Shown here: positions 1 to 8,804 of the stretch, piece by piece | Layout: each line of letters opens with the position of its first letter | How positions within the stretch are numbered: position 1 is the first letter of the stretch | Assembly: GCF_001180305.1 (NCBI RefSeq) | Contig: NZ_CVSX01000041.1 | Span: forward strand, 164,319 to 228,318 | Reading direction: 5' to 3' | Origin: Prochlorococcus marinus | GTDB taxonomy: Bacteria > Cyanobacteriota > Cyanobacteriia > PCC-6307 > Cyanobiaceae | Length of the DNA stretch: 64,000 nucleotides | Notes under the pieces: model-generated | Databases searched by the model: none | What the model was told of the DNA's origin: nothing | The model's input: the letters and a program-made list of their open reading frames with translations, nothing else | Translations under genes and position numbers: made by a program

Positions 1-934
1 ATTCATATTCTTTACCATCTAAGCAAATAAGGCTTTCGTTATCCTTGCCTTTTCTTACGGAGAAATCTTCTGAAGAAACTTCCTTACCAATTAATTTTGA
101 CAGTTTATCTTTATCAAACGCGTGCAAAGGTTGACCTTGTTCTAAAAGAATATAATTTGTCAAATCAACTAGAAGATTAATAGATTTTATACCTGATTTT
201 TCTATACGGTCTTTAAGCCAATTTGGCGATAATTTCTCTCCATTTACTCCATCAATGCAACTTATTGTGTAAATGCAACTAGATTCTATAGCCTCTGGAC
301 AAAGTTTAATCCCCTTAAGTAAATGAATATTGTATTTATGGTTTAATTCTGGAAAATTTAAGGTGGATTCTAAAAGGGCAGAAATTTCACGGGCTATACC
401 TATAACAGACATTCCGTCAGGTCTATTAGCTGTAATGGCTAAATCATATATAAAATCATTTAATTGAAGCAAGTCAGACCCTGGAGTGCCCAATTCATGT
501 TTTAAGGCTAAATCTTCATCAATAATCTCTATCCCTTCGCTAGAGTCCTCTAAACCCAGTTCCTGCAATGAACATATCATACCTTCACTCATGACACCTC
601 TAATTTCACTTCTTTTAATAGTTAAATCAACAGCATTTAATTTAGCGCCTACAGTAGCAACATAAACATAAATATTTGGTTTAATATTGCTCGCACCACA
701 GATAATTTGTAAATTCTTTGAATTACCAATATCGACTTGGCAAATTGAAAGTTTTTCAGATCCTTCGTGTTTTAAAACAGATAATACCTTACCTAAAACA
801 ACACCATTTACATTTTCTGAACAATCTTCTAATGATTCAACCTCAAATCCACCAATAGACAATTTCTCAGAGAGATCTTCAGGAGTAGAAGTAATTTCTA
901 CTAAATTTTTCAACCAATTTTGAGAAACTTTCAT
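1..934 (-). CDS. pheT: Phenylalanyl-tRNA synthetase beta subunit (3' end outside window)
   Basis: This gene encodes the beta subunit of the alpha2-beta2 enzyme that charges tRNA-Phe. The reverse strand opens with ATG at 934 and reads without a stop to the window edge, giving about 311 residues of a protein normally near 800. The N-terminal part starts MKVSQNWLKNLVEI and continues into the EMAP-like tRNA-binding domain, with the pattern VLKHEGSEKLSICQVDIG followed by ICGASNI. The visible end matches the start of the B3/B4 editing domain (LLVDLTNYILLEQGQPLHAF). The start lies about 100 bp from the divergent rpmG gene, so the spacer probably carries both promoters. The catalytic and anticodon-binding parts lie beyond the window. 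The identification is secure. Confidence 0.95.
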   Translation of the reverse strand, partial: MKVSQNWLKNLVEITSTPEDLSEKLSIGGFEVESLEDCSENVNGVVLGKVLSVLKHEGSEKLSICQVDIGNSKNLQIICGASNIKPNIYVYVATVGAKLNAVDLTIKRSEIRGVMSEGMICSLQELGLEDSSEGIEIIDEDLALKHELGTPGSDLLQLNDFIYDLAITANRPDGMSVIGIAREISALLESTLNFPELNHKYNIHLLKGIKLCPEAIESSCIYTISCIDGVNGEKLSPNWLKDRIEKSGIKSINLLVDLTNYILLEQGQPLHAFDKDKLSKLIGKEVSSEDFSVRKGKDNESLICLDGKEYE

Positions 935-1033
935 AAATATATTATTCAATGAAGATAAAAGAAATGAGTATATCTTCAAAAAAGTTTGTTGAAGATGTAC
1001 AATAGAAAATTATACAATAAAGTATTAATTAAA

Positions 1034-1228
1034 ATGGCTAAAAAAGGGACAAGAGTTGTAGTGACCCTTGAATGTACTGAAGCTAGGACAAGCACAGATC
1101 CTAAGAGATCTAATGGTGTCTCAAGATATACTACTGAAAAGAATCGTAGAAATACAACTGAAAGATTAGAACTAAAAAAGTTTAATCCTCATTTAAACAG
1201 AATGACAATTCACAAAGAAATTAAGTAA
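1034..1228 (+). CDS. rpmG: 50S ribosomal protein L33
   Basis: This is a 64-residue protein of the large ribosomal subunit. It begins [17 protein letters not shown] and ends [14 protein letters not shown], which is the cyanobacterial/plastid L33 pattern without the zinc-binding cysteine pairs. An upstream in-frame ATG at 986 would add 16 residues, but the MAKKGTR start is the family norm and is chosen here. The gene is 17 bp upstream of rpsR, and the rpmG-rpsR order is conserved in cyanobacteria and plastids, so the two are almost certainly co-transcribed. Confidence 0.95.
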   Translation: MAKKGTRVVVTLECTEARTSTDPKRSNGVSRYTTEKNRRNTTERLELKKFNPHLNRMTIHKEIK

Positions 1229-1245
1229 TCAAATCAAATTTAATC

Positions 1246-1467
1246 ATGTCTAATTCAATTTTTAAAAAACAATTATCACCTATAAAACCTGGTGATCCTA
1301 TTGACTATAAGGATGTAGAACTACTAAAAAAATTTATAACTGAGAGGGGCAAAATCCTACCAAGAAGGATGACAGGTTTAACCTCTAAGCAACAAAGAGA
1401 TCTTACATTAGCCGTAAAAAGAGCCAGAATTGTAGCTCTTTTACCCTTCGTAAATCCTGAAGGATAA
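1246..1467 (+). CDS. rpsR: 30S ribosomal protein S18
   Basis: This is a 73-residue small-subunit protein that binds with S6 on the 30S platform. The motifs [23 protein letters not shown] and the basic segment [14 protein letters not shown] are hallmarks of S18. Its length is normal. It follows rpmG closely and precedes a short RNB exonuclease by about 45 bp, which suggests one transcription unit for all three. Confidence 0.96.
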   Translation: MSNSIFKKQLSPIKPGDPIDYKDVELLKKFITERGKILPRRMTGLTSKQQRDLTLAVKRARIVALLPFVNPEG

Positions 1468-1512
1468 TTTCATACTTAATGTAGTCGGCACCATAGTAGA
1501 TATCTAAAATAT

Positions 1513-2697
1513 TTGAAAGATTTAACTAATTTAAAAACATATATCATTGACTCTGATGATCCAGATGAGGTTGATGACGCAATTTCTTTAGAAACAATAG
1601 AAGGGAATATAAAACATTTATGGATACATATTAGTAATCCATGCAAACTTTTTTTGCATGACTCAAATATTGATTTAGATGCAAGAAGGAGAAATAGCAG
1701 TTTATATTTAATTGATCAATATGTCCCAATGCTACCTAAAGATATTCTTGAAAAGGCTAATCTTGCTCAAAATAAAATTTCAGAAACTATAAGTGCAGTA
1801 ATTGAATTCAATGAAGATGGATCAATAAATAGTTATAAAATAATTGAAGCATTAATAAAGCCAAAATATCAATTAACATACGAAGATGCAAATGAAATAT
1901 TAGAGTTAGAACCTAAAGAAGAAATTGAATTAATTGAGATCAAAAATTTATTAGAAAAAAGTATTACATTCAGAAAGAAAAAAGGAGCAATTATTTTTAA
2001 CAGTCCTAATAGTAAAATTAAACTATATAAGGATAAAGTTATACTAAATAAATTAGAAAAGTCATTATCACAAACTATTGTTGCAGAATCTATGATATTA
2101 ATGGGTTATGTAACAAGTTTATTTTTAGATAAATATAATTTAGCAGCTGCATTTAGGGTTCAGAAATTAAATTGTAATCCATCTGAAATACTTGCTAGAT
2201 ACAATGATAGTGAAATTAAATATATAATATTAAAACAATATATGGGAAGAAGTTATATAACAACTAAGTCTGGAATCCATGAATCACTAGGACTTAAAAT
2301 GTATGTACAATGTACTTCACCACTTCGAAGATACCTTGATTTAATTATACAAAGACAAGTCTATAATAAAATTAATAATTATGAACCCCTTAGTATAAAT
2401 TCAGTCTCTAAGATTATTGACTATTCAAAGAATAGACAAACAGAGAACAACAACATATTTAAAAATGATAAGTTAAAGTATTTAAAATTATTTTTTAGGA
2501 ATGAAAAAAACCCGATTTATAAAATAATATTTGTTAAGTGGATAAATCACAAAAGAAATATAGCATTAGTTTTTTTTCCAGAATATTCATTAGAAATACT
2601 TATTACTCTTTTTATATCAATAGAAATATATAGTAATAAAGTATATAAAGTAAAACACATTATAAATGATAATAATCTTTTAGAGTTTATTTATTAA
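1513..2697 (+). CDS. Compact RNase II/R (RNB) family 3'-5' exoribonuclease
   Basis: The product is a hydrolytic 3'-5' exoribonuclease of the RNB superfamily, expected to degrade mRNA in the cytoplasm. The metal-binding acidic cluster is present near residues 12-23 (IDSDDPDEVDDAIS), and the RNB signature CTSPLRRYLDLIIQRQ is near residues 267-282. Both active-site motifs are therefore intact. At 394 residues it is almost only the catalytic domain: no N-terminal cold-shock domains are seen, and the C-terminal ~90 residues are at most a degenerate S1 fold. The start used is TTG at 1513; the frame is open upstream to 1480, so a slightly earlier non-ATG start is possible. A larger RNB-fold protein with the opposite defect lies at 15834-18056. 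Confidence 0.85.
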   Translation: MKDLTNLKTYIIDSDDPDEVDDAISLETIEGNIKHLWIHISNPCKLFLHDSNIDLDARRRNSSLYLIDQYVPMLPKDILEKANLAQNKISETISAVIEFNEDGSINSYKIIEALIKPKYQLTYEDANEILELEPKEEIELIEIKNLLEKSITFRKKKGAIIFNSPNSKIKLYKDKVILNKLEKSLSQTIVAESMILMGYVTSLFLDKYNLAAAFRVQKLNCNPSEILARYNDSEIKYIILKQYMGRSYITTKSGIHESLGLKMYVQCTSPLRRYLDLIIQRQVYNKINNYEPLSINSVSKIIDYSKNRQTENNNIFKNDKLKYLKLFFRNEKNPIYKIIFVKWINHKRNIALVFFPEYSLEILITLFISIEIYSNKVYKVKHIINDNNLLEFIY

Positions 2698-2766
2698 TTA
2701 AATAATTTATAAAAAATCGCGTTATAAGATTAAAAAAATTTCTGTTAATATTAATAAAAAAGCTTT

Positions 2767-4302
2767 ATGAGTTTTATCATTACTACCCCATTATATTATG
2801 TGAATGATAAACCTCATTTAGGAAGTGTATACACAACAATAATTTGTGACTCGATAGCTAGGTTTAAAAGGCTTATAGGTGAAGATGTTATTTTCATAAC
2901 AGGTGTTGATGAACATGGTTTAAAAATACAAAGAACTGCAAATGAAAAGGGTATTGAACCAAATGAACATTGCAATGAAATCTCAGAAATTTTTAAAATT
3001 AATTGGAAAAATTGGGATATATCTTTCGATAAATTTATAAGGACATCTTCAAAAAATCATGAGTTGGTTGTTAATGAATTTTATGAAAGAGTAAAAGAAT
3101 CTGATGATATCTATATGGGAGTTCAAAAAGGTTGGTATTGTGTCGGTTGTGAAGAATTTAAAGATAATCCAGAAAACTCATCAACATACAAATGTCCTAT
3201 ACATCAAAAAAATCTAGAATGGAAAAATGAAGAGAATCTCTTTTTTAGGCTTTCAAAATATCAAAAAGAAATTGAGAAAATAATTAAAGAACCATCTTTT
3301 ATAGAACCAATAGAAAGAAGGAATGAAATTATAAATTTTGTTTCTAAAGGTTTAAAGGATTTTTCAATTTCAAGAACAAATGTCTCATGGGGAATTCCTG
3401 TTCCTGGCCACGAAAATCATACTTTCTACGTATGGTTCGATGCTTTACTTGGATATGTTAGTGCTATTAGTTCTGATGCAAAAGATCATTCTTTGGAAAA
3501 ATCAATTAATGGAGGCTGGCCAGCTGATATTCATTTAATCGGTAAAGACATACTCAGGTTTCATGCTGTCTATTGGCCTGCTATGCTCATTTCTGCTGAT
3601 ATGCAAGTTCCTAAAAAAGTTTTAGGACATGGTTTTCTCACAAGAGAGGGGCAAAAAATGGGTAAAAGCTTAGGGAATGTACTCGACCCTGAGCTTTTGC
3701 TTTCAAAATATGGGAATGATCCTGTAAGGTGGTATCTAATTAAAGATATATCACTAGGAAATGATGGAGATTTTCAAGATAAAAGATTTGTTGACATTGT
3801 CAATAATGACTTAGCCAATACAATTGGTAATTTACTGAATAGAACATCATCTATGTCCAGAAAATGGTTTGATAATAAAGTGCCAAATATCGAAAAAGTT
3901 TCAAGTGATAATAAATTGGAGAATTATGCCAAAATTGCAGTTGAAAACTATATTCATAATTTTGATATCTACAAATTAGATCTAGCCGCCAATGAAGTGC
4001 TTAGCCTAGCAATTAATACAAATTTGTATTTGAATGATAATCAACCATGGATGTTAATAAAAGAAAAAGATAATTTAAATCTTGTTAAAGAAATTATTTA
4101 CAACGTATTAGAAAGTACAAGAATAATTGGATTATTATTACTTCCATTACTTCCAGAATTATCATCAAAAATAAATAAGCAACTTGGCTCTATATATAAG
4201 AAAGAAATTCCTTGGGAACAACAATTAAAATGGGGAATATTAATAAGTAATTCAGAACTCCCTAACCCTACTCCAATAATAAATAAGCTTGAGTATGAAT
4301 AA
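2767..4302 (+). CDS. metG: Methionyl-tRNA synthetase
   Basis: This class I synthetase charges both elongator and initiator tRNA-Met. The HIGH-type motif appears as KPHLGSVYTTI near residue 17, the KMSKS loop as GQKMGKSLGN near residue 300, and a cysteine-bearing zinc insertion (WYCVGCEEF then KCPIH) lies near residues 120-145. The alpha-helical anticodon-binding domain follows, with NQPWMLIK. At 511 residues it is the short bacterial form without the C-terminal dimer/tRNA-binding extension. It is annotated metS in some cyanobacteria. Its 3' end overlaps the start of the LptC-like gene, which implies coupled expression. Confidence 0.96.
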   Translation: MSFIITTPLYYVNDKPHLGSVYTTIICDSIARFKRLIGEDVIFITGVDEHGLKIQRTANEKGIEPNEHCNEISEIFKINWKNWDISFDKFIRTSSKNHELVVNEFYERVKESDDIYMGVQKGWYCVGCEEFKDNPENSSTYKCPIHQKNLEWKNEENLFFRLSKYQKEIEKIIKEPSFIEPIERRNEIINFVSKGLKDFSISRTNVSWGIPVPGHENHTFYVWFDALLGYVSAISSDAKDHSLEKSINGGWPADIHLIGKDILRFHAVYWPAMLISADMQVPKKVLGHGFLTREGQKMGKSLGNVLDPELLLSKYGNDPVRWYLIKDISLGNDGDFQDKRFVDIVNNDLANTIGNLLNRTSSMSRKWFDNKVPNIEKVSSDNKLENYAKIAVENYIHNFDIYKLDLAANEVLSLAINTNLYLNDNQPWMLIKEKDNLNLVKEIIYNVLESTRIIGLLLLPLLPELSSKINKQLGSIYKKEIPWEQQLKWGILISNSELPNPTPIINKLEYE

Positions 4303-4918
4303 CATATATAGATTAATATTTATAATTCCAATTTTTATTCTTGGATGTACTACCAACGTAATTGAAGAAAATAAAGTAACAAAAAAAATAGATAATTTAG
4401 ATTTGAATATTTTCTCTAAAAGTGGAGATAAAAAATACCACATAAAAAGTCCATATTCAATTTACAACAATATTAAAGATGAATTTCAGTTTAAAAAAAC
4501 AACTATAAATATTTTTTCTGATGGTAAAACTAAATACGTTGTCACTTCGGATGAGTCAACATTATCAGATAACAATAAGGTTCTTGAAATGAGAGGAAAT
4601 GTCAAATTAAAAACCATTGTGCAAAGTGATGATTATTTATATGCAGATAAATTCATTTGGAATATAGATGAGACAAGCTATTTATTAACGGGAGACATAA
4701 AATACGAAAATAAAAATGTTATATTAACTTCTGGAAAAGCTAAGTTAGGCGTTGAAAACATAATCGAATTTTTTAATCCAGTAAAATATGTAATTAAGGA
4801 TGATAAAAATGCTAATTTTTTTGAAACTAATTCAGAGAATGCTTACTACGATATTGATAAGGAGTCTCTAAGCTTTAAAGCAAAGGATAATAGAGTACGC
4901 TCAAAAATATATTTTTAA
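4295..4918 (+). CDS. LptC-like LPS-export lipoprotein
   Basis: The product resembles LptC, the periplasmic component that passes lipopolysaccharide from the LptBFG ABC transporter to the LptA bridge. The N-terminus carries a hydrophobic stretch ending in the lipobox-like ILGC near residues 17-20, so a lipid-anchored protein is expected. The rest is beta-rich, with repeated patterns of the jellyroll type (VVTSDESTLSDNNKVLEMRGNV, YADKFIWNIDET), which are typical of LptC/LptA folds. ATG at 4295 is preferred to the TTG two codons earlier. It overlaps the last codons of metG. Only the fold type is supported; which lipid is carried cannot be read from the sequence. Confidence 0.7.
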   Translation: MNNIYRLIFIIPIFILGCTTNVIEENKVTKKIDNLDLNIFSKSGDKKYHIKSPYSIYNNIKDEFQFKKTTINIFSDGKTKYVVTSDESTLSDNNKVLEMRGNVKLKTIVQSDDYLYADKFIWNIDETSYLLTGDIKYENKNVILTSGKAKLGVENIIEFFNPVKYVIKDDKNANFFETNSENAYYDIDKESLSFKAKDNRVRSKIYF

Positions 4919-5541
4919 ATATTATTATCTAAAAAAATATTATTAACTTTTTTCGACCAATTCTTAATCCATTTTTCATCAGATTTAGTAAAACATTTAG
5001 CACTCCATCCTCCTATTAATATAAAAGCCCTATTATTTATTGGTACAACTAAAATTGATGGAATATCGGAACAAAAATTTAAAAATTCATCTCTTCCAGG
5101 ATAAAATTTAGTGTTTGCCAATGATATTATTTTCATATCATTTATTGATCTCAAACAAGTTTCTCCAGGGTTAAAATCATTACTTGAAGTAATTCCTCTT
5201 CTCAATATATTTACTCCATTATTGTGAATTAATATTGATGCCGCCGCGGTAGAAGTTAATATTGCTTCAGATCCCCATGCAAGTTCATTAATTACTTGAT
5301 CTGGAATATTTTTGTCGAAGATAAATTTATTTTCTCCTTTGAGATCAGCTCTCTCACCAGCTAAAGGTTCAAACTGTTTAAATAAAAAACCTATCAGTAT
5401 TATTATCAATGAAGCTATTGCGGCTAGCACCTGAGCCCTCTCTAGCTCAGGAGTAATTCTTTCTATAGAAAAAAAATTAGCTATTTGAAAAAGGAAAAGT
5501 ACTATACCAATCAATATTAAAGATTTACCATTGAATCCCAT
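4915..5541 (-). CDS. CCB2/CCB4-type cytochrome b6 heme-ci assembly factor (DUF2930)
   Basis: The protein resembles cofactor-assembly-of-complex-C subunits CCB2/CCB4, which in algae and plants help attach heme ci covalently to cytochrome b6. Two N-terminal transmembrane helices are visible (about residues 6-25 and 38-54), separated by SIERITPELERAQVLA, followed by a soluble domain with the family pattern WGSEAILTSTAA and a terminal LIGGWS. Length (208) is normal for the family. It converges with the LptC-like gene, and the stop codons overlap by a few bases. Function is inferred from family membership. Confidence 0.78.
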   Translation of the reverse strand: MGFNGKSLILIGIVLFLFQIANFFSIERITPELERAQVLAAIASLIIILIGFLFKQFEPLAGERADLKGENKFIFDKNIPDQVINELAWGSEAILTSTAAASILIHNNGVNILRRGITSSNDFNPGETCLRSINDMKIISLANTKFYPGRDEFLNFCSDIPSILVVPINNRAFILIGGWSAKCFTKSDEKWIKNWSKKVNNIFLDNNI

Positions 5542-5652
5542 ATATAAAATATGCTAATTCTATTGAATTTATGAAATTATTATATTAGTTAGTAAGTTTA
5601 ATGATACTCAAACATATAGTTTTTAATATATAATTGATCAAAACACTTTAAA

Positions 5653-5964
5653 ATGAAATTAAAAATTAATAAATATCTTTTATCTATTATCTTCGCAGTC
5701 CTAATATTTACAATTCTCCCTACAACAACATTTGCAGAAGGTTTAGAAAATATAAATAGTTTTTTTGGTGTTACACAACAAAAGACTATTATCAATTACG
5801 AAAAAAGTCAGCCTTCATCTATTGACAATCCGGTAGTTGATCCAAACTTTAACGTCATGAGATCCAAAGATACTGAAAGTTCAACAGCTACATATATTGT
5901 TATTGGTTTGTTAATTGCTGCTACTATTATTCCTTTAGCAACATGGTGGTACTTCTCAAAATAA
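5653..5964 (+). CDS. Small exported single-span membrane protein, unknown function
   Basis: I do not recognise this 103-residue protein. It has a clear N-terminal signal sequence (residues 1-28, ending TTTFAEG), a polar middle of about 50 residues, and a C-terminal helix (residues 80-100, TYIVIGLLIAATIIPLATWW). It would therefore sit in the plasma or thylakoid membrane with its middle in the periplasm or lumen. It lies 10 bp upstream of cobU and may share its promoter in the 5542-5652 spacer. The antisense frame is a shadow. Confidence 0.7.
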   Translation: MKLKINKYLLSIIFAVLIFTILPTTTFAEGLENINSFFGVTQQKTIINYEKSQPSSIDNPVVDPNFNVMRSKDTESSTATYIVIGLLIAATIIPLATWWYFSK

Positions 5965-5974
5965 AAGAGATTTT

Positions 5975-6535
5975 ATGAATGGTAATAATCATAGTCTTAG
6001 CAATAAATTTTCTAATATTATTTTTATTACAGGAGGTACAAAGAGTGGCAAAAGTGAATTTGCTGAACATCTAGCAAAGAATATCGAGAATTTATCATAT
6101 GTTGCTTTATCTAAAATCAACATTGATGATAAAGAATGGCAGAAAAAAATTAGTTTACATCGAGAAAGAAGACCAAAAGATTGGAAATTAATTGAGACAA
6201 CAGATCTTTTAAATACATTAAGAAAAGAAGTTGGTCCATTACTCATAGACTCGATTGGTGGATTTGTTATGGAAAGTATTGAAAAAGAAGATAAAGAATG
6301 GTCAAAAAAGAAGTATTCACTTATAAGTCATTTAATGAAAAGAAAAAGCATAACAGTTATTGTTGGAGAACAAGTAGGTTGGAGTTTGGTCTCAGAATAT
6401 AAAATTGGAAATACTTATATTGAAAGAATCGGCGATCTCCAAAAAAGAATAACCAAAATATCTAAAGAAAATTGGCTTGCAATAAACGGCAGAGCTATCA
6501 AAATAGATGAAATAAGTTTAGAAATACCTACTTAA
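5975..6535 (+). CDS. cobU: Adenosylcobinamide kinase / adenosylcobinamide-phosphate guanylyltransferase
   Basis: This bifunctional enzyme phosphorylates adenosylcobinamide and then forms adenosyl-GDP-cobinamide in nucleotide-loop assembly of (pseudo)cobalamin. The P-loop ITGGTKSGKSEFAEHLA is near residues 15-30. The conserved LHRERRPKDWKLIE segment, containing the histidine that carries GMP in the family, is near residues 55-70. At 186 residues the length is typical. The neighbours are a small membrane protein upstream and a tRNA methylase whose start is 2 bp downstream. No cobalamin riboswitch is seen upstream. Confidence 0.92.
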   Translation: MNGNNHSLSNKFSNIIFITGGTKSGKSEFAEHLAKNIENLSYVALSKINIDDKEWQKKISLHRERRPKDWKLIETTDLLNTLRKEVGPLLIDSIGGFVMESIEKEDKEWSKKKYSLISHLMKRKSITVIVGEQVGWSLVSEYKIGNTYIERIGDLQKRITKISKENWLAINGRAIKIDEISLEIPT

Positions 6536-6537
6536 AA

Positions 6538-7020
6538 TTGGAAATTGCTCTTTTTGAACCTCGAATCCCCCAAAATACTGGAAATATCGCAAGGTCTTGT
6601 GCGGCTTTTAATATACCTTTAAATCTTATAGAGCCCTTAGGTTTTAAACTTGAAGATAAATATTTAAAAAGAGCTGGATTAGACTATTGGCCATTAGTTA
6701 CTATAAAAAAATTCGAAAATTTTGATAAATTTTTTGAGTCAAAATCAACAAATAGAATAATTTCTTTTAGTAAAAAAAATGGGATATATTTAAAGGATTT
6801 TAAATTTGAAGAAGACGATATTTTGTTATTCGGGAGAGAAGATTCAGGCTTACCAGATTACATTATTGATAAAAGTGAATTTTTAATATCAATATTCATG
6901 CCAAATCTTCAAACTGAGTCAAATGAGCAGAAAGGAGTTAGGAGTTTAAACCTCTCTGTAGCATGTGGTATTGCTATATATGAGGCTCATAAACAAATAA
7001 ATTTTCAAAATCACAATTAA
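6538..7020 (+). CDS. trmL: tRNA (cytidine/uridine-34-2'-O)-methyltransferase, TrmL type
   Basis: This SPOUT-class enzyme methylates the ribose of the wobble nucleotide in certain leucine tRNAs. The motif EPRIPQNTGNIARSC opens the protein, FGREDSGLPDYI sits near residue 100, and the knot-forming MPNLQTESNEQKGVRSLNLS is near the C-terminus. It starts with TTG at 6538, two bases after the cobU stop, so translational coupling with cobU is likely. The length of 160 is normal. The insertion TESNEQKG in motif 3 is slightly longer than in many relatives, so substrate choice is inferred. Confidence 0.88.
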   Translation: MEIALFEPRIPQNTGNIARSCAAFNIPLNLIEPLGFKLEDKYLKRAGLDYWPLVTIKKFENFDKFFESKSTNRIISFSKKNGIYLKDFKFEEDDILLFGREDSGLPDYIIDKSEFLISIFMPNLQTESNEQKGVRSLNLSVACGIAIYEAHKQINFQNHN

Positions 7021-7049
7021 GTACAAACAATGTCTTACAATATTCGCAT

Positions 7050-7123
<74 letters not shown>

Positions 7124-7193
7124 TTTAGATAAATGGTGATTCACTTTCATAGTCGAAATTTTAATTATGTAAATTCAACTTACAAGCAAAATA

Positions 7194-7481
7194 ATGGTCA
7201 ATTCAATTAGTATAGATATAGATTCAAAGAAAGAAAGAGTAAAGTTCCCAGAAGCAAGGGTTATAGTAATTGATGATACTTTTAATACGTTTCAACATGT
7301 AGCAAATTGTCTTCTTTTAATCATCCCTGGGATGAGTGAAAAAAGGGCATGGGATCTAACCATCAATGTAGACAAGTTAGGTTCAGCTGAAGTATGGAGA
7401 GGAAATCTTGAACAGGCAGAGCTATATCATGAGCGACTTGTCAGAAAAGGATTAACTATGGCACCAATTGAGAAAATATAA
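7194..7481 (+). CDS. clpS: ATP-dependent Clp protease adaptor ClpS
   Basis: ClpS delivers N-degron substrates to the ClpAP/ClpCP protease in the cytoplasm. The 95-residue protein has a short variable N-terminus, then the binding-pocket strand VIVIDDTFNTFQHVANCL (residues about 24-41), the helix MSEKRAWDLT, and the C-terminal GLTMAPIEKI. These match ClpS throughout. The N-terminal extension of about 22 residues is shorter than in many freshwater cyanobacterial ClpS1 proteins. It stands alone downstream of the tRNA. Confidence 0.93.
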   Translation: MVNSISIDIDSKKERVKFPEARVIVIDDTFNTFQHVANCLLLIIPGMSEKRAWDLTINVDKLGSAEVWRGNLEQAELYHERLVRKGLTMAPIEKI

Positions 7482-7578
7482 AAATATTTTATTATGACGG
7501 AGGTTTTTGGCATATTAATTTGATCATTTAAATAGTTAAAATATTTTCAAATATAAACATAATTAGGTGTGACACCTC

Positions 7579-7941
7579 TTATTCTAATATGTTATTTTGC
7601 TTCATAACCTTCTTAAAATACTTAAACTCTATAAATTCGTGCATCATTTTAATATCTTCGGAGGATACTTTTTTATTTAAAGTATAAAAATCAGAATTAT
7701 TTGGTGAAATACTTTTTTTGGATGAAGATTCTTTTTCAAAGTAATTATTTATAAAACTTGGCATATCATCTTTATTTGTAATAAAGGTATCACATAACAT
7801 TCCCCGAGACCTTAATGCTTCTTCAACCAATAAACCAGTAATTTTAGACTGACTAAACTCATTAGCTCTACATAATTTATCAATAATGTCATGAACTTCT
7901 TGTCTCGGCAAAAACCCAATTCTTTTTCTTTGAGAGGGCAT
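7579..7941 (-). CDS. Hypothetical protein with ribbon-helix-helix-like N-terminus
   Basis: The function is unknown. The first ~45 residues (RIGFLPRQEVHDIIDKLC then SKITGLLVEEALRSRG) resemble a strand-helix-helix DNA-binding fold of the CopG/Arc kind, with SQSKITGLLVEEAL as a plausible second helix. The remaining 75 residues are polar and unrecognised. The region just upstream (7945-7990) contains two copies of an AGTGT-type motif (gtgtcacacttgcac, agtgttgcac), which could be an operator for self-regulation, although this is inference. It converges with clpS. Confidence 0.6.
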   Translation of the reverse strand: MPSQRKRIGFLPRQEVHDIIDKLCRANEFSQSKITGLLVEEALRSRGMLCDTFITNKDDMPSFINNYFEKESSSKKSISPNNSDFYTLNKKVSSEDIKMMHEFIEFKYFKKVMKQNNILE

Positions 7942-8016
7942 AATAATAAAACTAAAGTGTCACACTTGCACATTATAAGTGTTGCACTATATTTGAATCA
8001 AGTCAATTAATTTTTT

Positions 8017-8169
8017 ATGCATATTTTAATTTTACCTGCAGGATTTATTCTTTGGTATTTAGCTTATAAAGCAAAACCAATTATTAATGATGAAATTTCA
8101 CTTCAGTGGGAAGAAAGGAACACAAATAAAAGGAACAAACTTTCAAATATAATTAATGAAAGCATTTAA
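8017..8169 (+). CDS. Tiny single-span membrane protein, 50 aa
   Basis: The ATG at 8017 opens a 50-codon frame beginning MHILILPAGFILWYLAYKAK, an obvious transmembrane segment followed by positive charges, then a polar, helix-prone tail (ISLQWEERNTNKRN). The hydrophobic-then-basic layout argues for a real type of small membrane protein such as are common in Prochlorococcus. I do not recognise a family. It ends only 2 bp before the stop of the opposite-strand gene at 8172. Confidence 0.5.
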   Translation: MHILILPAGFILWYLAYKAKPIINDEISLQWEERNTNKRNKLSNIINESI

Positions 8170-8171
8170 AA

Positions 8172-8345
8172 CTAATTACCAACAAATTTTGACCATTCCT
8201 TATGCTTAGAATCTAGATCTGAGATCAACTGTTTTTGATAAATATATTTAAGTTGATTTTCGTTAAGAGATTTTTTTGTAATAACCATCTCGTGGGAGAA
8301 AAAATTAGGAGTGTTAGAGCTACAAATTGTTTTTTTGATATCCAT
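8172..8345 (-). CDS. Small soluble hypothetical protein, 57 aa
   Basis: The reverse-strand frame from ATG at 8345 gives 57 residues starting MDIKKTICSSNTPNFFSHEM and ending DSKHKEWSKFVGN. It is polar and probably helical (KSLNENQLKYIYQKQLISDL). Its composition is protein-like rather than AT-shadow-like. No family is recognised. It converges with the 50-residue membrane protein gene. Confidence 0.45.
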   Translation of the reverse strand: MDIKKTICSSNTPNFFSHEMVITKKSLNENQLKYIYQKQLISDLDSKHKEWSKFVGN

Positions 8346-8505
8346 TAAAAATTTTTAACTAATATTTTTATATGTTTTATCAGACTTAAGACAGGAATTT
8401 TTTATGTTTTTTTTATATTTGCTTAATATTATTTTGGCAGGTTTGTAAAAATTATAAATTTATTAATTAAAAAAGGTTATATTGAAGGAAATATATTATT
8501 TAACT

Positions 8506-8697
8506 ATGAATCTAAAGGAGAGAGGTATAACTATTGGGGATTTACTAATAATTTTTATAATAATTGTCATTTCTTCGTTATCTCTTAAAGCACTAAAAAA
8601 GGATAAGGAAACAACATTTAATCAAAGTCCTCAAGAAAAAATATCTTATGATATTAATTTGTTATCAAGAAAAAATTTTACAAATTTTATAATATAA
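8506..8697 (+). CDS. Small single-span membrane protein, 63 aa
   Basis: ATG at 8506 (preferred to TTG at 8482) gives a 63-residue protein with a strong hydrophobic helix near residues 8-25 (ITIGDLLIIFIIIVISSLSL), followed by a charged tail. Function is unknown. The sequence directly before the ATG has no clear ribosome-binding site. Confidence 0.5.
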   Translation: MNLKERGITIGDLLIIFIIIVISSLSLKALKKDKETTFNQSPQEKISYDINLLSRKNFTNFII

Positions 8698-8804
8698 ATA
8701 TATAAATTTTATAAGGTCATATTGAACACTAAAATTTATTTGAATTATTTTAATAGAATTCAAATAGAAATTATAACGAAAATATTTTTTATTTTATGAA
8801 GTAA

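Noticed and set aside
5542..5974. Cobalamin riboswitch upstream of cobU
   Set aside because: The short spacer holds another gene, and no B12-box-like structure was recognised.
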